64,000 nt of DNA from Parahoeflea halophila (GCF_900220985.1 NZ_OCPC01000003.1:186001-250000); one strand, 5' to 3'. Counted from the stretch's first letter, positions 36,469 through 45,693 are shown. Made by a program: numbers and translations. Notes: generated from the sequence alone by a model not told the origin.

Positions 36469-37359
36469 ATGGCGACACTGGCATCTGACATGGATACGGC
36501 CGAACTGGCGGCGCTCCTGCACTTTTACGCTGAATGCGGCGTGGCGGAACTGTGCGAAGACACAGCCATTGACCGGTTTGAGCAGTCAGCCGAAATCCTC
36601 AAGGCGCGTGCGCGATCACAATCGCAACCCAATGCCGCGACCAGCCAACCGGCCCAGAAGCCTGCGCCCAATCTGGCGCCGGAACGCAAGCCAGCAGCTC
36701 AGCCAATCGCGCCGGCCCCGGTGGCTTCGCAACTCACAATCCCCGGTGCCGCAGCGTTTGAGGACGCACGCGGTCTGGCTGCGAGCGCCAGTACGATTGC
36801 CGAGCTGCGGTCTGCGCTTGACGGATTTACCGGCTGCAATCTCCGTCACAGCGCCAAGTCGCTTGTCTTTGCCGACGGCAACCCGGAGGCCGAGGTGATG
36901 TTCATCGGCGAAGCACCGGGCCGCGAGGAAGATCTCCAGGGCGCACCATTTGTGGGCCGCGCCGGCCAACTTCTGGACCGGATGCTGGCGGCAGTCGGGC
37001 TGAGCCGCGATACCGCCTATATCACCAACATCATTCCCTGGCGTCCACCGGGCAACCGCACACCGGCAGCCCATGAAATCGAACTCTGCCGGCCTTTCGT
37101 CGAACGCCACATCGCGCTCGCCCAACCGCGGATCGTGGTCATGCTCGGCAATATTGCCAGCAAGTCCCTGCTCGAGACCGACAAGGGCATCCTGTCGCTG
37201 CGCGGGACATGGATGGAATACAAGCTGGGCGGCACTGCGACCCCGGCCATGCCGACCCTGCACCCGGCCTATCTGCTCAGGAACCCGGCACAGAAGCGGC
37301 TGGCCTGGGCGGATTTCCTGTCGCTGCAAGAGCGGCTCGAACAGCTCAAGGGCAGCTGA
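36469..37359 (+). CDS. Family-4-like uracil-DNA glycosylase with incomplete iron-sulfur site
   Basis: A 296-residue uracil-DNA glycosylase of the SPO1-polymerase-related superfamily. A Pro/Ala/Gln-rich N-terminal region (about 50-95) precedes the catalytic domain with GEAPGREED (147-155), [14 protein letters not shown] and HPAYLLRNP near the end. Classical family-4 enzymes bind a 4Fe-4S cluster through four cysteines. Here only C123 and C207 remain; the other two positions are F120 and W191 (PWRPPGNR). The start ATG at 36469 lies after a gap holding the operon terminator. Confidence 0.85.
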   Translation: MATLASDMDTAELAALLHFYAECGVAELCEDTAIDRFEQSAEILKARARSQSQPNAATSQPAQKPAPNLAPERKPAAQPIAPAPVASQLTIPGAAAFEDARGLAASASTIAELRSALDGFTGCNLRHSAKSLVFADGNPEAEVMFIGEAPGREEDLQGAPFVGRAGQLLDRMLAAVGLSRDTAYITNIIPWRPPGNRTPAAHEIELCRPFVERHIALAQPRIVVMLGNIASKSLLETDKGILSLRGTWMEYKLGGTATPAMPTLHPAYLLRNPAQKRLAWADFLSLQERLEQLKGS

Positions 37360-37538
37360 TCCGGACCCGCAATTTTCGAATCCGATGGCGGAAATTTGCC
37401 AGTCGTGTCGCGATCCGGCCTTGCCGCCGCATCAAGGCATGACAAGGTTCAAACCAGAATCACATTTGCAAACAGGCCTGCAGGATCCGGTGAAACCGGA
37501 TATTGCCGGGCCGCGCTCCGTTGGCAGGGAGAGCCGCC

Positions 37539-38825
37539 ATGATCCAGTCCGTTCGATCGGTGGCGTCGCTGCTGCTTTCGACTTTTTTCCTGCTGACCGC
37601 GATGGGGCTGTCGGGCTACCTGATACCCGTCAGGGCCGTGGCCGAAGGCTGGTCGACCTTCTCGATTTCGCTGATTGCGACGGGTTATGCCATCGCGTTT
37701 ACCGCCAGCTGCATCATCACGCCGCGGCTGGTGCTCAAGGTCGGACATGTGCGCGTGTTCGGGGCTCTGACCACCATCATGGCGATGTCCTATCTGCTGC
37801 ATACGCTGATCGTGCACCCCGGCGTCTGGGTGCTGACACGCGCCCTGGCCGGGTTCTCGATCGCCGGCGGCTACATGATCATCGAAAGCTGGCTGAACGA
37901 AAAAGTCAGCAACGAAAACCGCGGCGCCCTGTTTTCGGTCTACATGATGGTGTCGATGTCAGCGGTGATGGTCGGCCAGTATATCGTCCCCTTCGGCGAC
38001 CCTGCCACGCCGACCCTGTTCATGGTCTGCGCACTGATCTGCTCGATGGCGGTGATGCCGACGCTGCTATCGAGCGCGCAATCGCCACAGCCGCTGACGC
38101 AGGTGAAGTTCGATGTTCCGGCGCTCTATCGAAGGTCGCCAGCGGCAGTGGTCGGCACCTTGCTTGCCGGCCTGATCGCCAGCGCCTGGGGCGCGCTGGG
38201 GCCAGTCTATGCCTCGCAACTGGGTCTCTCGACCATCGAAGGCGCGTCAATGCTCGCCATCGCCATGATCGGCGGCGCCATCTTCCAGTATCCGCTGGGG
38301 CGTGTCTCAGACCGCATGGACCGCCGCCGGGTGATGATCTTTGCGGGCATTGTCGGAGTCATCGCCTGCGCGATCACCCTCAGCTTCGGAGTCGAGAACA
38401 GGATCATCTTCTTCGCCGGAATGCTGTTTCTGGGAACCGTGCTGCTGCCGATCTATTCGCTCAATGTCGCACATGCCAACGACCATGCCATGCCCGACGA
38501 GTTTGTCGAAGTGTCGAGCGGACTGATGATCACCTATGGCGTGGCCACCATGGTGGGGCCGCTGATCACCGGTGTCGCCATGGACTGGTTCGGGCCGCAC
38601 GCGCTGTTTGCCTCGATTGCGGTGTTCTTTGCCGCCTATGCCGGTCACGCCGCCTGGCGTATCAGCCGCCGCGAGCAGCCGCCGGAAGAAACCCGCTCCG
38701 ACTTCCTGGCGATGGGGGCACTGGCCGACCTGACACCGCAATCGGCAGAACTCGACCCGCGCTCCGACCCGAGCTGGGGTGAACAGACCGAAGAGGATGA
38801 AAAAGACGCCACTGCGGCGACTTGA
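37539..38825 (+). CDS. MFS transporter (YcaD-like)
   Basis: A 428-residue major facilitator with twelve predicted helices and the loop 8-9 signature GRVSDRMDRRRVM. Features such as IIESWLNE after helix 5 and the overall plan resemble the YcaD subgroup. The substrate is unknown. The ATG at 37539 has AGGGAG close upstream. The tail is acidic (about the last 40 residues). Only 9 bases separate its stop from that of the convergent DMT gene. Confidence 0.88.
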   Translation: MIQSVRSVASLLLSTFFLLTAMGLSGYLIPVRAVAEGWSTFSISLIATGYAIAFTASCIITPRLVLKVGHVRVFGALTTIMAMSYLLHTLIVHPGVWVLTRALAGFSIAGGYMIIESWLNEKVSNENRGALFSVYMMVSMSAVMVGQYIVPFGDPATPTLFMVCALICSMAVMPTLLSSAQSPQPLTQVKFDVPALYRRSPAAVVGTLLAGLIASAWGALGPVYASQLGLSTIEGASMLAIAMIGGAIFQYPLGRVSDRMDRRRVMIFAGIVGVIACAITLSFGVENRIIFFAGMLFLGTVLLPIYSLNVAHANDHAMPDEFVEVSSGLMITYGVATMVGPLITGVAMDWFGPHALFASIAVFFAAYAGHAAWRISRREQPPEETRSDFLAMGALADLTPQSAELDPRSDPSWGEQTEEDEKDATAAT

Positions 38826-38834
38826 CAGTCCTTG

Positions 38835-39851
38835 TCAGCCCTGCGGGGTGACCAGCTTGCGCTGGGCCTTGCGCTCGAGGCCGAGCCTGTGCTCGCGCAG
38901 GATCACGAACAGCCCTGCCCCGATCACAATGGTTGTTCCCAGCAGCATGGACCAGGTCGGGACATCGCCAAACACGAAATAGCCGATGACAATGCCGAGC
39001 ACGATCGAGGTGTACTCGAAAGGCGCGATCGTCGAGACCTCGGCATGGCGATAGCTCTGGGTCAATAGAATTTGCCCCAGCCCGCCGCAAAAGCCCGCCA
39101 GCGCCATGAGGCCGAGGGTCGGCCAATCCGGTACAATCCATCCGAACGGCAACGACACCAGCGAGAGCACCGTCGCCGTCAGCGAGAAATACAGCACGAT
39201 CGTCGGCGTTTTTTCCGTCAGCACCAGTTTGCGAACGAGGATCATCGCTGTTGCACCGAGCGCGGCCGAACACAAGACGGCGATTGCACCCTGGGCCTCC
39301 CCGGAGCCGAATCCTTCGCCGAACAGGCTCAGCCGCGGCCAGGAAATGACAAGCACCCCGCCGAGGCCAACCGCGACCGCCGACCAGCGGAAAATCCGGA
39401 CCTTCTCGCCGAGAAAGAGGGCCGCGAAAACCACCGTCAGAAGCGGCATCGCGTAGCCAATGGCGATGGCATCGGGCAATGGCAACCGCATGATGCCGTA
39501 AAAACCCAGTCCCATGGCGGAGACCCCGACCAGTCCGCGCCGGACATGCGAGAGCGGGCTTGCCGTTCGCCAGGCAGTCTGAAGCTGGCCGCGCAAGGCA
39601 AGGAAAACCAGAATCGGGACCATCGCGAAAGCCGAACGGAAAAACACGATCTGGCCTGCCGGCAACCCCTCGCCCGAAGCCTTGATCAGCGTCGACATGG
39701 TGACGAAGACAGAGACCGACGCCACCTTAAGCAGAATGCCGATCATCGGTGAGCCGCTTTGCTCACTGGAAGATTGCATCGGCGCCGACTGCGCTGGGCC
39801 GGATTGCGGCGAGGCGTTTTTCCGTTGGTCAGTGGTCGGGCGTTCGGTCAC
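38835..39851 (-). CDS. EamA/DMT family transporter
   Basis: A 338-residue drug/metabolite transporter with two EamA repeats and ten predicted helices starting at about residue 37. The first 35 residues are a Ser/Gln/Pro-rich cytoplasmic extension. The GTG at 39851 has AAGGA 8 bases upstream; an ATG at codon 36 (MIGILLKVASVSV) would remove the extension. The substrate is unknown. It is convergent with the MFS gene. Confidence 0.88.
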   Translation of the reverse strand: MTERPTTDQRKNASPQSGPAQSAPMQSSSEQSGSPMIGILLKVASVSVFVTMSTLIKASGEGLPAGQIVFFRSAFAMVPILVFLALRGQLQTAWRTASPLSHVRRGLVGVSAMGLGFYGIMRLPLPDAIAIGYAMPLLTVVFAALFLGEKVRIFRWSAVAVGLGGVLVISWPRLSLFGEGFGSGEAQGAIAVLCSAALGATAMILVRKLVLTEKTPTIVLYFSLTATVLSLVSLPFGWIVPDWPTLGLMALAGFCGGLGQILLTQSYRHAEVSTIAPFEYTSIVLGIVIGYFVFGDVPTWSMLLGTTIVIGAGLFVILREHRLGLERKAQRKLVTPQG

Positions 39852-40025
39852 CTTGGTTCCTTCGTAGCAGCATTTCAGGCATGCGGGGATTTCGTCAGGC
39901 CCGACGGGCGTGTCGCTGCGACCATAGACTGAGTGTTGCTTGCCGTCCGATAAAAAAAGCTGATGACCTCACTATCTGGCACTGATGAATGGCGACGGCC
40001 GCCTGAGCACGGGCTCGTGCCGCGC

Positions 40026-42323
40026 TCAGCTGTTGAGCGCTTCCCAGATGCGCTGCGGGGTGGCCGGCATCTCGATGTGTCGCACGCCGCGGGCGCGGTC
40101 GAGCGCATCGACAAGCGCGTTCATCGCCGCCGGACAGGCGCCGATGGTGCCGGCCTCGCCCGCGCCCTTGATCCCCATCGCATTGGTGGTGGAAGGAACA
40201 TTGCGGGTCTCGAAATCGAAGAACGGCATGTCGCCTGCGCGCGGTACGGCGTAATCCATGAAGCTTGCAGTCAGAAGCTGGCCGTCGTCGGAATAGACCA
40301 CGCCTTCGCTCAGGCACTGGGCCACGCCCTGAACCACGCCCCCATGGATCTGCCCGAGCAGCAGCACCGGATTCACCGTCATGCCGAAATCATCGACGAT
40401 GGTGTAGCGCACGATGTCGACATGGCCGGTCTCCGGATCGATCTCGACCTCGCAGACATGGGTGCCATTGGGATAGGTGGCCTCGTCCTGCACCACATCG
40501 GCCAATCCGGTGCGGTCCTCCTCGGTTTTGGCGGCCCTTGCCATGTCGGCATAGCTGATCACCCGGTCGGTGCCGACGATACGGGCAGAGCCATCGACGA
40601 GTTCGATATCGGCTGCGGAAGCCTCGAGTTCGTCGGCGGCGAGCTTCTTCATCTTCTCGGCCAGCACCTTAGAGGCTGCGGACACCGACACGCCGCCAAG
40701 CGGGATCGAGCGCGATCCGCCGGTGCCACCGCCCTTCGCCAGTTCGGCGGTGTCGCCCTGGCGCACGGTGATCCTGTCAAAGTCGATGCCAATCTGGTCG
40801 GCGATGAACTGGCTGTAGGCGGTGGCGTGCCCCTGCCCGTTGGTCTGGGTGCCAATGTAGAGGGTAATCCCGCCATCGGCATCAAGCGTCAACCGGGCCG
40901 GTTCGGAACCGGCAAATGCGCAGGCCTCGATATAGACTGCGGTGCCAAGGCCGCGCAGCTTGCCGCGGGATTGCGCTTCGCGGGCGCGGGCCGAGAAACC
41001 TGCGACATTGGCCTTTTCCAGGGCGCGGGTCATGTGGCCGTCGAATTCGCCGACATCATACGTGCGGCCGCCGGGCGTGTGATAGGGAAACTGCTCCGGG
41101 CGGATGAAATTGCGGCGGCGCAATTCAGCCACCGGCACGTCGATCTCGCGGGCTGCCGAGTCGATCAGACGTTCGATCAGAAACGCCGCTTCTGGCCGGC
41201 CGGCGCCGCGATAGGCATCGACCGGCGTGGTGTGGGTGTAGACGCCGCGCAGTCTGAAATCGAGGTTTTGAATGTCATAGACCCCGGTTGCCATGGAGGC
41301 GCCGAAAACCGGGATAAAGGGGCCGAACTGGCTGAGATAGGCCCCCATATTTGCCATTACATCGATCTTCAGGCCGAGAATGCGGCCCTCGTCATTCAAG
41401 GCCAGGGACGCAGAGACCTTGTTGTCGCGGCCATGTGCGTCGGCCAGAAAGTGCTCGGTGCGGTCGGAGACCCATTTGACCGGCCGGTTGAGCTGCCGTG
41501 CGGCCTCCAGCGACAGCGGATATTCGCGGTAGTTGAAGACCTTGGTGCCGAAGCCGCCACCGACATCGCGGGTAATGACCCGGAAGTCTTCAAGATCCAT
41601 GCGGAAAATGTCCTTGGCGATGGTCTTGCGAATGCCGTGGACGCCCTGAGAGCCGAGCGTCAGGGTGAATTTCTTGCTCTCATCGTCCCATTCCGCCAGG
41701 CAGGCGCGAGTTTCCATGTAGTTCGAAACAAGCCGGTTGTTGGTGAACTCGATCGTGGTGACATGATCGGCTTCAGCGAAGGCCTGTTCCGTCTTGTCGA
41801 TATCGCCGGTGCGATACAGGTAGGCCTGATTGGTTCCCAGATCGGGCCAGACCAGCGTCTGGCTATCTTCGAGTGCCCCCGCAAGATCAACCTGAGCGTC
41901 TTCAATGTCCCAGTCTATCTCGATCAGCTCGGAGGCTTCCTGCGCCTGGGCCAGCGTCTCGGCGACGATGAAGGCGACGGCATCGCCAACATGGCGGACT
42001 TCCCCGTCACACAACAGCGGGATGTGTTTCTGAGGATGGATGGTGCCGTCGGGCTGTTTGACGGTGGCCTGATTGACGACCGGTCCGAGATGAGCAACGT
42101 CACCTGCGGTGAGAACCAGATGAACACCTTCGGCCGCACGCGCTGCGTCGAGGTCGCCAATCTCGAACTTTGCAGCGGCGTACGGAGACCGCAACACGAA
42201 ACCGCGCAATTCGCCTTCAATCCGAACGTCGTCGGTAAAGGAACCCTCGCCGGTGATCAGCTTTCGGTCTTCCTTGCGCAACGCTGAAGCGCCCACGCCG
42301 AATTTAGGTGTCGCGATGTTCAT
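40026..42323 (-). CDS. CoxL-type molybdenum hydroxylase large subunit (form II-like)
   Basis: The molybdopterin-binding large subunit of a xanthine dehydrogenase/CO dehydrogenase-family enzyme, 765 residues. An a/b hammerhead domain comes first (about 15-135), then the molybdopterin domains with GGGFGTK, the active-site loop AYRGAGRPEAA, a GQG loop and the catalytic-Glu motif GIKGAGEAG near the end. AYRGAGR is the form II loop; the AYRCSFR of true CO dehydrogenase is absent, so CO oxidation is unlikely. No small FeS or medium FAD subunit gene is adjacent, which is unusual. Confidence 0.9.
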   Translation of the reverse strand: MNIATPKFGVGASALRKEDRKLITGEGSFTDDVRIEGELRGFVLRSPYAAAKFEIGDLDAARAAEGVHLVLTAGDVAHLGPVVNQATVKQPDGTIHPQKHIPLLCDGEVRHVGDAVAFIVAETLAQAQEASELIEIDWDIEDAQVDLAGALEDSQTLVWPDLGTNQAYLYRTGDIDKTEQAFAEADHVTTIEFTNNRLVSNYMETRACLAEWDDESKKFTLTLGSQGVHGIRKTIAKDIFRMDLEDFRVITRDVGGGFGTKVFNYREYPLSLEAARQLNRPVKWVSDRTEHFLADAHGRDNKVSASLALNDEGRILGLKIDVMANMGAYLSQFGPFIPVFGASMATGVYDIQNLDFRLRGVYTHTTPVDAYRGAGRPEAAFLIERLIDSAAREIDVPVAELRRRNFIRPEQFPYHTPGGRTYDVGEFDGHMTRALEKANVAGFSARAREAQSRGKLRGLGTAVYIEACAFAGSEPARLTLDADGGITLYIGTQTNGQGHATAYSQFIADQIGIDFDRITVRQGDTAELAKGGGTGGSRSIPLGGVSVSAASKVLAEKMKKLAADELEASAADIELVDGSARIVGTDRVISYADMARAAKTEEDRTGLADVVQDEATYPNGTHVCEVEIDPETGHVDIVRYTIVDDFGMTVNPVLLLGQIHGGVVQGVAQCLSEGVVYSDDGQLLTASFMDYAVPRAGDMPFFDFETRNVPSTTNAMGIKGAGEAGTIGACPAAMNALVDALDRARGVRHIEMPATPQRIWEALNS

Positions 42324-42770
42324 GGCAGGTCCTGGTGATGGATAGATTTCGATAATCGCGAAGGCGATCCTCGACTCATATTAGACTCCGGGCCCTGAAA
42401 GTCGAGTAGCGCCGGCCCGATTGCCTCCGGACTGCCTGCCGGTCTCGTCCTTATCACTGCCGGGACCACCGAATTTGCGACACGAAACCATGCGGATCAG
42501 ATACATGCTTAACAAGTTGATAACCCGGCCGAGGTGCAAACGGTCCTCGCAACCGGCTAAATCCTGATAAATCGCCTCAGATTATGGAGAATTCGGCGCC
42601 TCGACACCACCCCACTCCCACTTCGGGTTGAAAACGAGGCCTGGACGCTATTTTCCTGTATTATCATGCCGTAACCCGCCACCGGGCCACGCGGGTTCAT
42701 CTTAACCCGCTGTCAGGAACCAGCGTGATAGCTTCCGTCCCACAATGGGAAAATGCGGGACATTCAAAAC
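42324..42770. other. Divergent coxL-like/pepN intergenic region
   Basis: About 447 bases with no convincing gene. Close to the hydroxylase start are two GACTC sites 11 bases apart (42373 and 42384). The middle is moderately AT-rich. Near pepN there is a three-part repeat AACCCGC-GCGGGTT-AACCCGC. It should contain promoters for both flanking genes, none of which is clear-cut. Confidence 0.5.
42673..42710 (+). repeat. Alternative-hairpin repeat ahead of pepN
   Basis: AACCCGC (42673-42679), GCGGGTT (42691-42697) and AACCCGC (42704-42710). The middle element can pair perfectly, over 7 bp, with either flank (loops of 11 and 6 bases), so two mutually exclusive hairpins are possible 60-100 bases before the pepN start. 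Confidence 0.55.
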
Positions 42771-45413
42771 ATGCGGACTGAGACGGGACAGGTGTACAAG
42801 CTCAAGGATTACAAGCCCACCGATTTCGTGGTCGAACGGATCGATCTGACATTTGAGCTTGACCCCAGCGAGACGAAGGTCGTCTCCAGGGTGATCCTTC
42901 ACCGTCGCGAGGGTGTGGCCGCGGATGCTGCTCTGGTGTTCGACGGTGACGAACTCACCCTCGACAGCGTGCAACTCGATGGCAACGATATCGATCCTTC
43001 GCTCTTCGACGTGGACGAGGAAAGCCTGACGATCCGTGGCTTGCCCGAAAGCGCACCGTTCGAGATCACCGTCAACACCACGCTGTCTCCCGACACCAAT
43101 ACCAAACTTATGGGGCTCTACCGCACCAACGGCGTGTATTGCACCCAGTGCGAGGCCGAAGGATTCCGCCGCATCACCTATTTCTATGACAGGCCGGATG
43201 TGCTGGCGGTCTACACCGTCACCATCATCGCCGCAAAGGACGATGCGAAGTACCTGTTGTCAAACGGGAACTTCCTGGGCAGCGGCAATTATGACGAAGG
43301 CCGCCATTTCGCCGCCTGGTTCGATCCTCACCCAAAACCCTCTTATCTGTTTGCCCTTGTGGGCGGCGATCTCGGCTTGGTCGAGGACACGTTCACCACC
43401 ATGAGCGGCAAGGAAGTGGCGCTGAAGATCTATGTCGAGCACGGCAAGGAAGGCCGCGCCGGTTACGCCATGGATGCGCTAAAACGCTCGATGAAGTGGG
43501 ACGAAGAGGTCTTCGGACGCGAATATGATCTCGATATCTTCCAGCTCGTCGCTGTGTCGGATTTCAACATGGGCGCGATGGAGAACAAGGGACTTAACGT
43601 CTTCAACGACAAATATGTGCTGGCCGACCCGGAAACCGCGACAGACGCCGATTATGCCAATATCGAAGCCATCATCGCGCATGAATATTTCCACAACTGG
43701 ACCGGCAACCGCATCACCTGCCGCGACTGGTTCCAGCTGTGCCTGAAGGAAGGTCTTACCGTCTACCGCGATCACGCTTTCTCGGCAGATCAGCGTTCGG
43801 CGGCGGTCAAACGGATTGCCGAGATCCGGCTTTTGAAAGCCCACCAGTTTCCCGAGGATGCCGGCCCGCTGGCGCATCCGGTTCGTCCCGAAACATATAA
43901 GGAAATCAACAATTTCTACACTGCAACAGTGTATGAGAAAGGTTCCGAAGTGGTGCGCATGATCCGCACCATTCTGGGGGCTGACGATTTCCGCAAAGGC
44001 ATGGATCTGTATTTCGAACGGCACGACGGCGATGCCTCGACGATCGAGGATTTCCTGGCTTGCTTTGCCGAAGCCAGTGGCCGCGACCTGAAGCAATTCG
44101 CCCTGTGGTACAGTCAGGCAGGCACGCCTTCCGTCTCGGTCTCGACCGACTGGAACGAAGCCGCGAAGTCCTTCAAGGTAACGCTCGAGCAGTCGCTGGC
44201 GCCGACGCCGGGCCAGTCCCGCAAGGCGCTGATGCACATCCCGCTGGCCTATGGCCTGATCCTGCCCGACGGCTCGGAGTTCAACGGTCAACCGCAGGGC
44301 GGCGAAGCCGGCAACGGTGTTTTCCATCTGACCAAGCGGAAGCAGACCTTCAGCTTTACCGATGTGCCGGGTCGGCCTGTGCTGTCGATCAACCGCGGCT
44401 TCTCGGCGCCGGTCAATATCGCCATGGAACAGAGTGCCGACGACCTTGCCCATATTGCGCGCCACGACAGCGATGGGGTGTCGCGCTGGCAGGCACTGAA
44501 CGAACAGGCCATGCGGCATCTTGTGGCGGTGTCCAAACTGGCGCGTGACGGCCGCAAGCTGCCCGCGGCGAAAGAACTGGCGAAGATCCTTGTCGACACC
44601 GCTGCCGACGAAAGCCTGGAGCCGGCTTTTCGCGCCCAGGCACTGGCCCTGCCCGCTGAGAGCGACATCGCGCGCGAGATCGGTTCCAACATCGATCCGG
44701 ACGCCATTCACACCGCACGGGAAGCAGTGCTTTCGGAAATAGCCACCGCCGGCCTCGCCGTCTTCAGCAAGCTGGCAGACCGTGCACCCACCGGCCCCTA
44801 CAGCCCGGCTGCAGAAGATGCCGGACTGCGGGCGCTTGCGGGTACGGCGTTGGCCTACGCCTCGATCGCCGAAGCTGAGCCGGTACGCGCCAAGGCTGCG
44901 TTTGATGCCAGCAACAACATGACGGCGATGACGCAGGCGTTGCAGATCCTGGTGCATCAGTTTCCCGGGTCAGACGAAGCCGAGGCGGCTCTGGCAGCGT
45001 TCAAGAGCCGGTTTGCGGGCGACGCTCTGGCGCTCGACAAATGGTATGCGATCCAGGCCATGGCGCCGGGTGCCGGCACTTCCGCCCGTGTCGAGGCGCT
45101 GCTCGAAAGCCCGGACTTCGACCGCAAGAACCCAAATCGCATGCGCGCCCTGATCGGCTCGTTCTCGGCAGGCAATCCGACCGGCTTCAACGCACCCGAC
45201 GGCGCAGGCTACCGGCTTCTTGCCCGTGAGGTCATCGACATCGACAAGCGCAATCCACAACTGGCTGCCCGCCTGCTCACTGCGATGCGGTCGTGGCGGT
45301 CGTTCGAGCCTCGACGGCAGAAGCTTGCACGGCAGGCGCTGGTGTCGATCCGCGAGGCCGGAAAGCTCTCCCCGGATGTCGGAGATATCATCGAGCGCAT
45401 GCTGGCTGACTGA
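42771..45413 (+). CDS. pepN: Aminopeptidase N (M1 family)
   Basis: A cytoplasmic zinc aminopeptidase of broad specificity, 880 residues. It has the substrate-anchoring GAMENKG and the zinc motif HEYFHNWTGNR, followed by the third ligand Glu in LCLKEGLTVYRD. A beta-sandwich and a long helical C-terminal domain follow, as in E. coli PepN. The start at 42771 gives MRTETGQVYKLKDY, matching the family; an ATG at 42753 is an alternative. A histidine kinase gene follows 280 bases downstream. Confidence 0.95.
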   Translation: MRTETGQVYKLKDYKPTDFVVERIDLTFELDPSETKVVSRVILHRREGVAADAALVFDGDELTLDSVQLDGNDIDPSLFDVDEESLTIRGLPESAPFEITVNTTLSPDTNTKLMGLYRTNGVYCTQCEAEGFRRITYFYDRPDVLAVYTVTIIAAKDDAKYLLSNGNFLGSGNYDEGRHFAAWFDPHPKPSYLFALVGGDLGLVEDTFTTMSGKEVALKIYVEHGKEGRAGYAMDALKRSMKWDEEVFGREYDLDIFQLVAVSDFNMGAMENKGLNVFNDKYVLADPETATDADYANIEAIIAHEYFHNWTGNRITCRDWFQLCLKEGLTVYRDHAFSADQRSAAVKRIAEIRLLKAHQFPEDAGPLAHPVRPETYKEINNFYTATVYEKGSEVVRMIRTILGADDFRKGMDLYFERHDGDASTIEDFLACFAEASGRDLKQFALWYSQAGTPSVSVSTDWNEAAKSFKVTLEQSLAPTPGQSRKALMHIPLAYGLILPDGSEFNGQPQGGEAGNGVFHLTKRKQTFSFTDVPGRPVLSINRGFSAPVNIAMEQSADDLAHIARHDSDGVSRWQALNEQAMRHLVAVSKLARDGRKLPAAKELAKILVDTAADESLEPAFRAQALALPAESDIAREIGSNIDPDAIHTAREAVLSEIATAGLAVFSKLADRAPTGPYSPAAEDAGLRALAGTALAYASIAEAEPVRAKAAFDASNNMTAMTQALQILVHQFPGSDEAEAALAAFKSRFAGDALALDKWYAIQAMAPGAGTSARVEALLESPDFDRKNPNRMRALIGSFSAGNPTGFNAPDGAGYRLLAREVIDIDKRNPQLAARLLTAMRSWRSFEPRRQKLARQALVSIREAGKLSPDVGDIIERMLAD

Positions 45414-45437
45414 TTCTTTCTTACAAATCGGCCATGT

Positions 45438-45478
45438 GCGCCTGCCCTGTTGTCCGGTTGGAACGGCGCGGCAGGCGC
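45438..45478 (+). terminator. Possible terminator hairpin after pepN
   Basis: Perfect 9 bp arms GCGCCTGCC (45438-45446) and GGCAGGCGC (45470-45478) with a 23-base interior, followed by GTTCTTG. The tail is poor in T, so termination is uncertain. Confidence 0.4.
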
Positions 45479-45586
45479 GTTCTTGCGCCGCCAGACAGGT
45501 GATTTGCGGACCCGGTGCCCCGTCCGGAGCATGAGACCTCTTCCGCAGCGCTCCGATTTTGGTGAAATGCAAGCAATTTCAAAATC

Positions 45587-45636
45587 TTAACGAATGGTTA
45601 CTTTTAGCACTGGACAAGCCGAATCACCTTTGATTC
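45587..45636 (+). promoter_or_regulatory. CtrA-like box and two GANTC sites ahead of the histidine kinase
   Basis: TTAA (45587-45590), 7 bases, then TTAC (45598-45601) matches the CtrA site TTAA-N7-TTAA at 7 of 8 positions. GAATC (45621) and GATTC (45632) are CcrM methylation sequences 11 bases apart. All lie 58-107 bases before the start codon. Function is inferred. Confidence 0.45.
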
Positions 45637-45693
45637 ACTAGGGCAGATCCGAAGATGCGGTAGTTCGGATGCTAACGGGGAAACAATTCAATT

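Noticed and set aside
39963-42287. A 774-codon open frame on the plus strand
   Set aside because: It is antisense to the CoxL-type gene, which has clear family motifs. High GC leaves antisense frames open; the translation has no recognisable domain.
42509-42523. A second CtrA-like sequence, TTAA-N7-ATAA
   Set aside because: The second half-site has a mismatch at its first base and it lies far from both flanking starts; too weak to list as a site.
45463-45481. GGAAC followed by CGTT, recalling the EcfG general stress promoter
   Set aside because: The spacing is 13 bases rather than the 16-17 expected, and the segment lies in the hairpin after pepN.
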